64,000 nt of DNA from Anisakis pegreffii. Its lineage: Eukaryota > Nematoda > Chromadorea > Rhabditida > Anisakidae. The stretch lies in NCBI GenBank assembly GCA_035041965.1, contig JAPYMA010000526.1:62001-126000 (forward strand). Reading direction: 5' to 3'. Every line of letters starts with the position of its first letter. Positions within the stretch are counted from its first letter, which is position 1. Made by a program: the position numbers and the translations under genes. Below are positions 1 through 13,053 of this stretch, one piece after another. The notes beneath the pieces are model-generated. The model saw only the letters and a list, made by a program, of their open reading frames with translations. It had not been told where the DNA came from and searched no databases.

Positions 1-1397
1 AGAAGAAACGGGATGGAATGGTTTTTTCACCTGGTTATGTGAATGCGCACATAATTATGTTTTCCATTGGTGGTCATTCCGTAGACATCAGCATTTTCTG
101 ATTTGTTTGTACATAGTATATGTGAATGAATAGCTGTCCATCCAAAAATAAACCATGTTTGACATGAGCGCCCTGATAGTGAGCTGATTTCTTGATCTCG
201 CACTTCTGCATTTCTGGTCTCTTTCTCAGCGTTTTGAATGCTCTCCGTTGATGCAGTCGGATGGCTGGTTCATGTATTCTTGTGTTGTGTATAATTTTAG
301 ATTTCGACACTCTGTGATTTTGACTTGACACTCAATGGTGACGAATGTCATTTCAGCCGACGGATACTCTGTGCTTTTTGATTGCATCGTGGTGGCAAAT
401 TTCGCTGAGAAAAACTAATTAAATTGCATAGCAAATAGGCAATTACTGCATCGAAGGATAGCGAAAAAGGACTAAAGCGACGACACAATTCGTTTCGCTC
501 AGAAATGGAATTTTTTCGTTGAGAAATTGAAAAATTGAATGAAGTTTCTACGCATACTCAATTAAGCCACAAAATTTGCCCAATCGCTTCGAAGAGTCTT
601 CAGCTTTCAGTGTATCTAACCGCTCGTCAGTAGTCAGTATAGTCGTAAAATTCTGCCTATGGATGGTGAAGATGGAACAACAATTTATCTGAAGAAATCG
701 GCATACGTCACTCATTACCAGTGAAATACTCTCACTGAACGAAATTCCATCGACTGAGAGGGAGGCTGAAAAAGTCAGCAACTCTTTCCGTATAGAACAT
801 CTGTAGTTTCGAGAACGAATAATCGAAGTAATCAAGCCCGAAACATCGTAAGGTTCACATCTTGCACTGCCTCATAAAAATCTTCTTGCACTCGTAAAAA
901 TTCTTCTATCCTCTTCTTAACACCTCAAATGTTTTCATTTCAACACCACTGCTACAATTAATTAGTCGAAATTACGCATGTTATTCTTCAAAATTGATTG
1001 TACTTTATGTAAGACCTCGTCATATATCCCGCAAATATTAAAATTCATTTTGAACGTAAAGCTATTTGAAAACTGTAATATATTACCACAATATCGAAGA
1101 AAACGGATTCATAATGTTGACGCAAAACCATAAATTTCGAACTGCGGATCGAGTGATTGCACAATTTATCTTTATTACACGCTTCAACAATCCCACCGTT
1201 GCTCTCACACAATTACACATGACAAAATATTTTCAAAAGAATCATACTTCAAAAAGCACCAATTTGAGAACAAATTTTAGAGTCAAATTATTTCAAAATT
1301 GCTTATTGTACAAACAAACAATGCACGTGATGGATCAGTGAGTGTCACACGCAATCAAATCTAATCGCAACTCGATCACATATCGAATAATTGACAT
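1..1397. other. 3' flank of the channel gene, no gene recognised
   Basis: Downstream of the channel stop codon. Open frames here stay below 100 codons, have no recognisable domain and lack paired splice sites. The only site worth naming is the possible AATAAA at 1171-1176. The proximal part probably holds the 3' UTR. Confidence 0.5.
1171..1176 (-). promoter_or_regulatory. candidate poly(A) signal of the Cys-loop channel gene
   Basis: TTTATT on the plus strand reads AATAAA on the minus strand, about 220 nt past the TAG stop at 1398. It is the nearest canonical hexamer I noticed; in this AT-rich DNA such a hexamer also occurs by chance. Confidence 0.35.
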
Positions 1398-4300
1398 CTA
1401 CAGGATATCGGCAAACCATTCAGCCTTTTGTTTTGCACATTCCGAATCTGGCAAATCGATATGTAAATTCGGATAAACCAAGAAATAGAACATACAAAAG
1501 CTGACGAAACCAACGAAGAATACCAACTGCAACAAACAGAATATGAATTATGGTCTCGAAATTCGATTAACTTGCTCATTCATTCGAACACTCTACATGC
1601 ATAACGACTTCACGACCAGATCAAAACAAATCAGATCTCTTGCAAATAACGTTAAGAAGGAGGTCCTTAATTTAAATATCACAAAACGATACGGTAAATC
1701 CATTGACAAGGACTAATGAGCAATATTTTCAGTTTGTTAAGCCTATCATTAGAACTGCAAAAATGTGAATATTTGTGATGAAATAATGTGATATTGGTAA
1801 TACGAGAGAGGCACGAACGAACTCGTAATGAGTTACAATTGCTCGCTGAACGAGCAAATCAATGAACAGCAAAGAGCAAGATCGATGAGCTACTACATTC
1901 ACCTGAGATATCCAATGAAAGCTTCGCATAGTGTTCTCACTGAACTCCCACCTCTTGAACATCTCTCCAACTCGTCTTGTACGATAACCCTTCTCACATA
2001 ACTCAACAACGTGATGATGCGGACAATGCGCACCAATTTCACCGATTGTGATGGTTGTGTATTCACCTAATGGCGAGCTGAAATCATGCTAATTGAAGCA
2101 ATCTCATTCAAGCATGCGATGATCTCAATTGATGCAACATATCGATGTTTTATCACGAGAATCTACTCTTCTTCCGAGATAATGCATCTACTGATATCCA
2201 TTGAAAAATGCTACTAATACTGTGTATATCACTCACGATCAGGTCTAAATGATTTAGTATGATCGTGAGTCAAGAAGAATCCGCATATGATGCTTCACGA
2301 ATGGCTAACAAAATTCAAGAAATTACCGTGGCATAATAGGTGAATCAAAGGCAGCTTTTTGTGTTGTAGGCTGACACAGTGGATTCTTTTCAACGTGTGG
2401 TATACCGTTAGTGGCAACTTTCATCGCTGGATACATACCTTCGGTCACTTCACTTTCACTGGAGTGGAAAATGGTGATACACATAAATCTTGTATGTAGC
2501 ATTGCAAGGACAGTCAGTTACCACCTGAGGCCCTTTCAGGAATGAATGCATCTCAAGACCTGCTGCACTGACGAGATCTTGATGAAACTGAGAAACTTTC
2601 CAATCGGATATTATTTTGGAAACTCATCTGTACCCTCAGATACCCTCAGATGTCTATGAATTTGCATTCATTACTAGGATGCGTCCAGAAATTCTAAACT
2701 TTCTCAAAAAAAGTGACGAAAACAATTCTTAAAAGTTTCTCTTCCTTTGCAATCCTCCAGCGGGAGATTTAGTGCTCTCCATGGAATATGTGTGGATTTA
2801 CTCAGCATAATGATGCTGGTCGTGAATAACATGCACTTATTTTTCATTCGTTCCCTGCCGAAAGATTAATGGTTTTCTAAGAAAATGCACCTCAACTTTG
2901 AAAACATTTCCAGCCTTCATACTACAAATTTTGTCCTTTCTACTCCCTCGGCACTCATTTGAACAAGGAAGTGTTTTAATGTGTCAATCGTTTCCGTGCT
3001 GAATCGACTTCCTGTACATGCAACAGAGTATATGAAATAATTGTAGAAAGCGAGTTGAGTTTATTCCACTTACTTTCGCAATTTTAGCCTTTGACGCATA
3101 AACTTCACAAAAGCCAATTTGATGAGCGACAGAAATACAATCATAAAACAAACACCTGAAATCTTAGAATATCAATTAAAAAGCTGAAATATCCTACTCA
3201 TAAAACGTTACCTGTAAGATTTTGCAGTCAAATTAGATTCAATTGAATCAATCCAAAAATATAGTTATCTTGAAAAAACCGTGGATTAAGATGATAGAGC
3301 AAATAAAACATACCTAAATACACATCCATAGCTTTGATGTAGCTAACTCGAGGCATCATTTCATTGTAGGAGAAGATGAGGAACGTTATTGCCAATATTA
3401 TTGATATCATATCCTATAATTTACGACATCCATGCGACGCATTACTTTTTGAATCAGTAAGATCAATTTAACACGGTAATCGGTCAATCTGTCCGAAGAC
3501 ATTTAGCCTAACGCAGTTTGCCTAAAGACACATTGCCTAACGGATAGTTTGCCTAAAGAACAGTTTGCCTATTAGGCGAAATATCCATTAAAAAACCGTA
3601 ACTTAGGCAAACTGTCCGTTAGGCAATATGTCTTCAGGTAAACTGTCGTTAGACTAAATGTCTTTAGACAGAATGACCGATCACGATTTACCACTTATGC
3701 TCAATCTGCAGAAATGTTATGACCCACACAAGGATGTAAGATGATCAGTTTATAAACGTCATTGCCTTATTTCACTACAAGTTAAAGTATGTATTGTAAA
3801 GCTCAGAACATCCTCAAGTTTTGTTAGTTGATGAGATTGGCAATTAGTTTGTTGCGATTCGTTCAATTCAGTGGCTCTATAATACAGTTTGATTTTTTTC
3901 AGAGGTGTTTTTCATACGTTTTCATACATCTTTCACACATTCACTCTTATCGTCTTCCTGCATTAGATACATTCTCTCTCAATGGTTTTCCATTCATTTT
4001 CTCTCGAACATTTTAACAGGTTAATTCAAATTCTCATTCTTTCGCACTCACTTTTCATATTCGATCGTTAGACTACAATCGGCTATCAAAAGTGGTACCG
4101 ATCAATCTGTCTAAAGACATTTAGCCTAACGACAGTTTGCCTAAAGACAATTGCCTAACGGACAGTTTGCCTACCGGACAGTTTGCCGAATGGACAATTT
4201 GCCGAACGGACGTTTTGCCTAACGGGGATTTTGCCTAATTGTAAGGAACAGTTAGCCTGTTAGGTGAAATATCCATTAAAAACCATAAGTTAGGCAATGT

Positions 4301-7300
4301 GTCTTTGGGCAAACTGTTGTTAGACTAAATGTCTTTAGACAGATTGACCGGTCACGATCAAAACCAAATCAATTGAACTGAACTGTTCGCGTTCATTCAG
4401 CCATAAGTGAATGCGATTCACTGGATTATTTGTTAATGAAATTTCATTCAAGATTTATTCTTTGAGAGTATTCAACAGGATTTGGATGTGACCACAAATT
4501 TCTCGTCAACTTTGGTTAATTGCCTCAAAACAGTCGTGGTAAATGAACCCATCCTGATGGTTTCTTAAAGAACCATATCAATCGGATCCATATCAAAAGC
4601 AGTTCTACCGGCATGTCACAGGTTATCTGATGCACACTACTGAATCCAGTTCAGCACTTTCAGAAGTACTTCGATAATACTAAACAATGAAATGGTGTAG
4701 AGCAGCCAACCTGGAATTCAGTCTCGCTTTCCATCCAAAGAGATACCCAAGAAGTGATCACAACTGCTGTTGAGGGGACAATCAGCTGGAGGAAACAGAA
4801 TCCAGAAGATCGTGTGAATACGAAACAAACATACAGACGACTATAATTACCTGAAAAGTCTCGTGCGGCTATTCTAAGTTGTGGTTATAAATGCGGTCTG
4901 CGGTTATTCTGAGTTATGAATCACTGAGAACAGTTGCATCTTCAAGTCAATTCCATTATGAATCACTGAGAACAGTTGTATTCAATTCTATCTTTCCTGA
5001 ATTTTGTCGGAAAATTTTATTTTTTTGGAAATTTCCATCGAGGAGTCTAGATGGGATGAAAAGATGAAAGGAAGCAGTTTTCTACCTGTGGCATAAGATT
5101 CCATATGACTAGTAACATAAGCCTCTTTGATGGCGAAGTCCGGCAGCCGAATCATATGGAGCAGTAATGCTTTTTTGGCGCCATGTGACCATTTATAACG
5201 AACTTGGTCGGCGGTATATCCGTCTAAAAAGATGGTCAGATGAAACAAATCCACTCGACAATTATTGCGAGTCCAGAACAGAACCCAGGTATTGATCCAT
5301 CTCCTGGTGTTTGGCTACAGAATCTTTTCCTACTCATTGACGAATGTTCAGCAATCAAACTTACAACTCTCGATGCCAAGTTTACAAACTTGAGAGTCGA
5401 ACGGAAACAGTGTCAGATCCATGGGACATTCGGCCACAATCGAGATCCGACGGCTGTATAGCACGTGACCGGCTTCAGTCAGCCTGAAATTAAGAATGAC
5501 CTGGAGCAGCAAATCTATCGACCATTTCAGCACATCAGGTCATCTCACAGTTCCATTTTCATGATCACACAGAAAAGTTAGGAGTAAAACCTGAGTAGCG
5601 AACGGTGTGAAATGGACTGCTTCTGAGGATTCTTTGACGCGATCGCATTTGGCATGAACGTATCCGGATGCCAAAGAAAGTTCGTATAGCTTTCATGCAG
5701 AGCGATTTCGGTTTTATTCTTGAAGTGTGTTCGGTTGTATTTGAGTCGCTCATCACGCCACGATTCACGATAAAACAGCTCCAGTGCATAGTCCTGTTCT
5801 TGTTTGATTTTGTTAGTTTTTCTATCAAAAAACAAACTTCATTCATTGATATCGGCTCAGAATCTCTGAACTCTTACCAAAATTTCTCAAACCCGCTGGA
5901 TTTTTCGGTTCAATGAAAAACTGAGAAACCTATTTGACCTACCTGTTTATTTGACCTAGAGTATTGATTCACTGAATTCAATCAATCAAAGATGATCAGT
6001 TTTTTGTGATACAGTAGGGATCGCGAATGATGTGATTATCTAAGAGACTCCTTGTTCAATGACTTTGGAAAGAATTTTGCTGCGTAAGGCCTTCTGAAGC
6101 TTTACCTACTCATTAAAATCAAATCCTGATGATTGATCATGAATACTTACCATTGTTACCTCAGAAACAGCCCGTATATTGCTGACAACGATCGAAACCG
6201 TTATGACGACCGCCTCTGAAAACTAATTTATATTCACCCCTCTTCAACAAATGTCTTGTTGTTTTGCAGTGAATGCTCGAAATAATTTTTCCTGATCAAT
6301 TTTTACGTCCACAAACTTCTCGCTTTCGTTGCCATTAAAAACACTTTAAGCTTCTTAAATAACATGCTCAGGAGATTGTTCAACTTATGGTATCACTAGA
6401 AAAAGTATGCTTGGTCGCCCAAGCAAATCAGTGAATCGAAGCTTTTGACTTGCATCAAACAACCGACCTCCGTCCTGGTTCTCTGGGAACTGTCGATGAT
6501 CATACTTGATACGTCGTAAAAATTGCAGAAAATCGCGTGTCTCACTGAAATCTTATTCGATGCAATAGCACACATCATTTGACACTACAATTGTTTCATC
6601 TATATCACTACAAGTCAATTTTTAAGAATCATAATCTATTGATAAACTAATGCCTTGTTTGCATGCCACTAAGCAATTATCAGCCACACACTACACTATG
6701 CTTCGTTTGGGTGCAGCAAACTAGCAATTCTTATTCAAAAATTGTGAACTGCATTTTCAGACGCACATATTTCGTCAATATATCTGCACCACATCAGACT
6801 GTTGTTTTGAAACGTCTTCCGAACTCACAATCAAATCCGTGCATACAAATTCTTTTGCAAGTCTTTTCGGAAAAAAGCTTGCACACAGTTCCGTGATGAT
6901 GTGAATCAGAGCATTTCAAAGTGTTGAAAAATTTAGAGTCGATTTGCTGAGAAGCAACGTGTTAGTAGTGCTAGAGTGCATAGTCATGATCATTTGATCG
7001 TTGCGTTTCGAGCAGACATGGAAAGGAAAGTGATGTGAATTCGTGTTGGATTAATGGATTAGCGAAGCATGTGCAACAGAAAGTGAATATTCATATGATA
7101 TACCCAAAACTTTCGCCGTGTACATGTCTGAAACCACGTTCCCTTTGTAGATTATCGCTGAAAAGATTACGTTTCAACTTTCCGTCTCAGCAATGACCTG
7201 GTCCAAGCTGTACAGATTCCACTAAGTTGTCATCTTAAGTGCATGCATCTTTGAAAACTGAATGCTATTCGTTTGAAGATCTAAATAAGCTATAAGGCGT

Positions 7301-8779
7301 GAGATGATCACAAAGTGATGATCACTTCTAATCATCAGCTGAAGGATAGAATTCTCGAAGCCACTTCAAGAAGCTTGGAATCTACGAATTCATGCGCTGA
7401 CTGAAAGCAGGTTGTGCCCATAGCGTATGTCACGAGTGCAACATTATCTACGGATTTGGCATTGAAATCGGAAGTGACCAGCAATTGCTATTCAGAGCTA
7501 TTACATTCAGAGTGAATGAATGCGGATAAACACTTACCCGCACAGTTTATTTTTTGCACCTCTGAAGAGGAATATCCCTTTTGTTTGATGCCAGTAAACG
7601 GATAACAAATTGCGAAAAAAGAACATGCACGTCACTCATATTCTCATGTAACATTCAATATTCAGATAATGTTCTTCCATTCGCATACAAGGCATGTAAT
7701 GATTAAATGCAGTAATAACAATTTTTTTCGTGATTAAATCCTAACCCCGATATGATACAACCTGACGTAGTGTTGTAAGCTCCAGCAACTAGCCTTCATA
7801 GTCATGCGACTTTTTTGATCGCTTTATCACTTTCATAGATGTATATGATGTCGCTTAATCGCGCTATCTTTTGAAACCAAATGAGTGAATGCCTTCAGTA
7901 AACTTTTCTTTCGTCTTGAATTTGACCATTCAAAAGTCAGCCAACATCAACGAAAACTTTCAATCAGCAAACGAACCCTTGCTCGAAGATGTGTCCTTTT
8001 TCGATCGGTGCGTCGAAGTCGCCCTCATCGCCAGTGCCGATCGCATAACCCGTCATCTGGCGTTGATCATCGTCTCGATTTCTCGATTGGTATTGTTGCT
8101 GCTGAGACTCGTCACCCCACTCATCGTCATCTGTGTTGTCACCTTCCGAACCGCCTGTGGAGTCATATTGAACAAAAGGCCTCGGTGAATTGTGTCGATA
8201 ATTATAGCTGTTAGCATAATGTTGATCTGATGTGCGATCATTATTCGCAGCTAGATGCCTGGCTTGGAAACCCACTGATGCCACCTGAAACTGTGCTCTT
8301 CAAGTTAAATCATCCAGTGCTGACTGATACAATGAACGTCTACAGCCAGGGATTCCCACAGGGGGCAGAGGAAATCACCCACTTTTGGGTAATTTGGGGG
8401 TGTCAGGAGTACTTTGGGCATTTGGAGGGGTCGGGAAATCAGCTCTGGCATTATGCGTATAAGTAGTACTATTGTAGCAAGAGGGAGGGGAGAAGAGAGG
8501 CAATGAAAGCCTGCCAGACCATCGAAGGAGGTAATGGAGCGTAGGGACCACTGACCTAGACGATGACGACGGTACAGTGTTTGATGGTGAAACTTAGATG
8601 TAACAATTGATGTCATGGATCCAGATTTGAGGTTACTCACTAGTCAGCTGGAAATTTTGCCGAAAAATGACTTCTGATGAAGAACGAGTGCATACCTGAG
8701 TATTTGCAATTGTCTGATTGGCGTTGAGGAAGAGTGTTACGAAAACCAGAAGCATTATTATGATGACAAAACGAACCAT
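1398..8779 (-). CDS. Cys-loop ligand-gated ion channel subunit, EXP-1/LGC-35-like (complete, 12 exons)
   Basis: Pentameric neurotransmitter-gated channel subunit of the plasma membrane. Exons in coding order: 8696-8779, 7977-8284, 6468-6544, 6151-6215, 5591-5793, 5365-5483, 5086-5223, 4711-4850, 3314-3413, 3074-3155, 1903-2077, 1398-1526. Phases join without a break and give about 539 residues. Seen: a signal peptide (residues 1-25, [20 protein letters not shown]); an acidic, Gln-rich spacer (29-131); a ligand-binding domain from [13 protein letters not shown]; the Cys loop, two cysteines 13 residues apart (about 265 and 279) with MDL and FPFD; M1 (about 349-371); M2 with [13 protein letters not shown]3; a short loop; M4 ending in [15 protein letters not shown]; stop TAG. 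The M1-M2 link reads ESETEFQDM, so the anion-channel PAR triplet is ETE. From memory, that is the change described for the GABA-gated cation channel EXP-1; the GABA assignment is inference. Exon 3 may instead use a donor giving 6450-6544 (6 more residues). Introns over 300 nt: 6545-7976 and 2078-3073 (nothing seen), 3414-4710 (two MITEs), 8285-8695 (hAT MITE), 1527-1902, 5794-6150. Confidence 0.88.
3475..3691. mobile_element. hairpin MITE, copy 1 (GTTTGCCTAA family)
   Basis: A roughly 215-bp inverted repeat inside the channel intron 3414-4710. The left arm starts CGGTCAATCTGTCCGAAGAC and the right arm ends with the near complement, GTCTTTAGACAGAATGACCG. Between them, 12-16-bp units such as AGTTTGCCTAA and TTGCCTAACGGA repeat, first in one orientation and then inverted. 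No coding capacity. A second copy lies 400 bp away. Confidence 0.7.
4094..4359. mobile_element. hairpin MITE, copy 2 (GTTTGCCTAA family)
   Basis: Same architecture as 3475-3691 and in the same intron: left end ATCAATCTGTCTAAAGACAT, right end ATGTCTTTAGACAGATTGAC, with internal units CAGTTTGCCTA, AATTTGCCGAACGGAC and GTTTTGCCTAACGG. It is longer than copy 1 because it holds more internal units, so the units have expanded or contracted between copies. Confidence 0.7.
4912..4979. repeat. short direct repeat, two units
   Basis: TTATGAATCACTGAGAACAG followed by TTG occurs twice, about 45 bp apart, in the short intron between two channel exons. Probably a recent local duplication. Confidence 0.6.
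8347..8553. mobile_element. hAT-like MITE, copy 1
   Basis: About 207 bp inside the first intron of the channel gene (8285-8695). It starts with a decayed end, CAGGGATTCCC, and ends GTAGGGACCACTG. Internal sequence matches the copies at 53165 and 63226: a TTTTGGGTAATT block and GACCATCGAAGGAGGTAATG. No open frame of note. The 8-bp flanks are not clearly duplicated here, consistent with an old insertion. Confidence 0.65.
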
Positions 8780-11700
8780 AAAACGAAATAGAATATCAGT
8801 ATTTGAACGATTCTATCTGAGTAACATAACTTCAACATTCAATCGGTGCAACGATTCAGATTTAATCAATCTTTCCAAAAATCCAGTTTATTATATATTT
8901 TTATAAACCTGAAAATATGTTCAATTAGTGAGCAGTATTCGATATGCTTGAAGGCCAAAAACAGGTCTTTTTTAAGAGCTGATGCGGAAAGATACGATCG
9001 TTAGGTTGGAAGATTCAAAGCTGCAGATCATAGACGAATACAAAATGGTGTGGCCTTTCAGGATTGAGGCATCTAATAAAAGAGATTCAACGTATCCAAT
9101 GTATTTATGAAATCTGCGATTGGCGCGCGAACTCTGTCTGCAGGCGCTCCTCATGCTGTCCATTGAAGAGCTAACGATCCCTTCTTTTTGCAAGGTAATA
9201 GAGATTCGAGGTGTGAGATGTTATACGTTCTCAATTTCAATTAGAAATATTTGCTTCAGTTCTGAGGTAAAAGAAGGACAAATTTTTTGTTTCTAGATAA
9301 AATTAGACGTCCCTGTTGGACCCCTGTAATTAGGATGGTCTGTTCTTGTGTTAGGCCGTCCATACCAGAAATCGGGGCTGGTATTGTAGATTACATAATA
9401 GGATTCTGAATGTATCCATTTCGATGGCGTGGTGGTCACGCAAGAATGTGGATGTTACTTCCGGCATCGCAGAAACAGCTAAAATGTTGAACATCACAAG
9501 GGGCTTTGTTCTCGAGTGCGGTGAGGAGCGCAACCCATATTCTCTTTCCTAAAGCTCCCTCAGAAACCCGCAAGTGTTTGCATGACTCACAACAGTCACC
9601 GTCTCAACATGAGAACTGAAAAAAAGCGTCTCTGTGACATGCTGAACGTATCCTTCCAACAAATGCCCGAGTGTCCCTACCGGGACAATCCGCAATTAAC
9701 CCTTCAGAGATGAAATTTAATAAATTTCTTTGACCCAAATTATCGAGCTTGATCAGAAGTCGCTATTAGTCTTGATTTTAGTCAAAAACTACCACTGAAT
9801 CGCTCATCAAGCAATGACCGCTTAATGAGCTATTAATCAAACTATTGAAGTATTTGCAACCGAATGCGCGACGAATTTTATAGTTCTACGATCGAACACA
9901 ATAGTAAAAAGAATCATCAGGAGTGCAAAACAAGATACGTTCGAAGGTTTCTGCACGCAATCTTGACTGAACATAAAAATCAATCCGTGGGCTCTCCATA
10001 TGACACAAAGGATTACGTGCATGCGAATATCAGCTGAACTCTATTGTGAAGAGATTGAGCGTAAATTTACTCAGTGTATAATTTCACATTGTATACAACG
10101 GAAAGAACTTCATCGCCGGTGAGAAATTGCTGCTAGATGAACAAAAAGTGCCTGGTAACGAAGTTACGACGATTGATAGCTAGGAATACTTCAACGGTTG
10201 AGTGCGGACACAATCGCAACCTAATCAGGACTTCAATTGTTGTCAGTGAAGCCTCTTTTTACTCAACAATGCATCCTGTCCGCCTCTTCAAATCAGTTTG
10301 ATTTTCTCATTTGTAAGTTCCAATTTAATCAGTCAATGCACGATATAGGGACATTCAAAAAAATGAACAGAAATGGAGCACGATATGGGGACATTCAATA
10401 AAAAATGTCCTGAATACGCACTTGTTTAAATGAAAAAACGAGAATTTGTACTATTCATTTATGAATGATTAGTACTTGATATACATCATAATCAAATCGC
10501 CTTTCAAATCAGCTGTGAGGACTGTCGCAAATAACGAGCGCAATATTGAACGTAAGCAAAAGTAACAGTAATAATGATCAAGATCATAACACAGACGATA
10601 TCAGCGAAAAAAAACAAGATGATGAACCGAGAATAAAATCACTGATAATATTATCATATCAATCACAGTGGATAACAGCTACAATGATGGTAATGACTAG
10701 AGTAAGAGTGAGGGCATTAAAGAGCACACATTAAAGGTTGTTTGCAATAATCCAAAGAATAACTATCGGATTCATCATTACCAGAAGCATTTGCTCCTTC
10801 TCACGTTTCCACACATAGCCGCATCTTAGAATTCATGGGAATTGTGCTTAACTCGCATGAAATTGAAATGAGTGGATGAAGGTGGAATAAGAAACGCATA
10901 AAATGTATTATCGATGGGTATGTTTTTCGATCGCGGAGTCTAGATTCTTTCATCGGATCGTCGATAACTTTGATGCATGATAACCGGATCTCAGTGCTAC
11001 TCAAAAGCCACAATATGCTTGATATAATTTGATACGGTTATTGGAATAAACTTGTCATGAAGTGGTAATCAAAATCTCTGCAAAATTTGAATTCCATAAC
11101 TTATTTCACAACAGTTTACATTAATATGAATAGTTGGGACACCTGCAACCTCAGTTCTATTCCTCACATAATAGACAAGACTGTGTCAATGCTCATAAGT
11201 TTCGTTGAAGTTATCCGAATTTTACAGGCTTTTCACTTGATTCTGCACGTAACAATGCATAGTTCTATCCAAAATCACAGTCATTTATCTGAATGTTCAA
11301 TGAACAACCGGAAAAAGAGATTAATGACCTCGGTTCGATAGAAATCTCAATAATCATCCAAATTCATGTTAGCACTCGTCAATGTTAGTCATGAAATGAT
11401 AACCAAAGTACGTATGTAATCTCATGCAAGTTTCATAGGCAAAATATCCGTCTTACGCCGTCCATTCTTCTGAGAAGAAAAACATGGATGAAATACGAAT
11501 AAATGTACCAGTCAAAGGAAGTTAAGCGATTATCCATAGTGACTAGATTCATCCTGAACGCTTAAGTATGATTGAGATGATAGAATTATGGAATGAATGG
11601 AGTGGACGAAACTCAAAGAAAACAATTATGAATTTAGAGAACTCAAGCTTTCCAGATGGGATTATAGAACAACTGCTCTATTCAGATATACTTACAATCA

Positions 11701-12015
11701 AAATGAAGTTTGATATTCGAATTCTGAACTCCTCTTCGTGATCGTGGTAGATTGAAAGCCTCCAAGTTATAATTTACATGCTTGTGTAGACGCTTAGATC
11801 AAAATGAAATCAAAATAAAATCATCAAATAAAATCAAAATCACAAAATCAATTAGCCATATGATTCACCAGAATCACGAGGTAGATGCAGATCAGAATAT
11901 TCAATTTAGTGGTTGTTCCAGCACTATCACCAACCAACGATCGATAACAGGATAATTGCTTGCGAGTCGAAACGGAATACAATGAAAAATGCATATTGTG
12001 AGCAATTTTCGCAAT

Positions 12016-12093
12016 AAATTGAGGAACTGAATGCACGTTTAACTTTTAAATTCATGAATTTAAAAGTTAAACGTGCATTCAGTTCCTCAATTT
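12016..12093. repeat. perfect 78-bp palindrome without spacer
   Basis: The two 39-base arms are exact reverse complements, with the centre between 12054 and 12055 in TTCATGAA. I compared the arms base by base and found no mismatch. The arm sequence includes CTGAATGCACGTTTAACTTT. Confidence 0.9.
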
Positions 12094-12992
12094 TTTGAAA
12101 AATTTACTAAACATCGAGACTCTATTCATCGACTGCAGAATAGCAAGTCTTATCGTGAATATGAATAGATCAATTCTGAATGACTCCCTCTATGAATTCT
12201 GAAGGGAAAACGATATTGAAAGGCGTTTCTAAATATTCCTTCGATTTAACGCACTCTCAAATGAAAGGGAACACACAGTGCTGCCTTTGAGTCCACATAT
12301 GCTAACAAAAAATCAAACAATGCGTTATGTATTATACTTGAGCTGAGGCTTAGGTTGAGGCTCATACTAAGATGAGCTATTTACAAAACGAATATATGAT
12401 TCCAAGGTACGACCTTTATCCTGAACCTAAACCCGAATGTAACGCACCGTGATGTGCCCTTTTGAGCAATTGCTTACGTTTCGAATTCCTTTCCCTTTCG
12501 CAGAACAGAGGAAAGGCTGCGAGAAATGAAGGTGTTTTCTTGAACTAAAACGTCTTATTCCCTGAAACATTTCTGTATTCGTTCCCAAACGATCTGATTG
12601 AATCGATAGAATCATACCATGAGAACCTATCGACACATGAAGTTGTCAATAACACTTTATGCATATTTTTAAAGCTTAAGCTCAGACATGAAGGAGTAGA
12701 CTTCATTGATGCTCAAAATCGCTGGCAAATTTCGATCAGGAACGGATCATAATCATACACGGATGAATCCAGTGGATTCTCAGAAGACGTTAAAATCGAA
12801 CACAGAAACAAGCATAAGCGAACTGAATGTCTTGATCGTGCCATTAAGGAAACTAAAATCGCATTCTTCATTTATTCAATCGTTCATTAAAAGAGGAAGC
12901 AAAAATTTTTGAAGTTATTACTTGAGTCAAACATTTGAAGCAGCCATTACAATGACTTGTTGCATCGTATGCATGAATTCATGAATGAAATT

Positions 12993-13053
12993 GCCGTATG
13001 ATTTGTGATGTTTTGAAATGAAAAATCATTTCAAAACGTGTCACTTGCCATAC
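12993..13053. repeat. imperfect inverted repeat, about 60 bp
   Basis: The core TTTTGAAATGA, AAAA, TCATTTCAAAA is a perfect hairpin. Flanking bases (CGTATGATTTGTGATG and CGTGTCACTTGCCATACG) continue the symmetry with a few mismatches. No coding content. Confidence 0.65.

Noticed and set aside
3480..4360. Possible CRISPR-like or regulatory array (repeated GTTTGCCTAA units)
   Set aside because: Units are unevenly spaced, occur in both orientations and sit in a eukaryotic intron, so they are parts of hairpin MITEs.
5794..5821. Upstream acceptor TTTGATAG that would extend channel exon 5
   Set aside because: It breaks phase with the preceding exon ending SEVTM. The GAACAG/GACTAT acceptor gives SEVTMDYALELF, as expected for the family.
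5565..5846. Longer minus-strand frame of 93 codons over the channel exon
   Set aside because: A shifted frame. The frame with [20 protein letters not shown] is the channel family signature.
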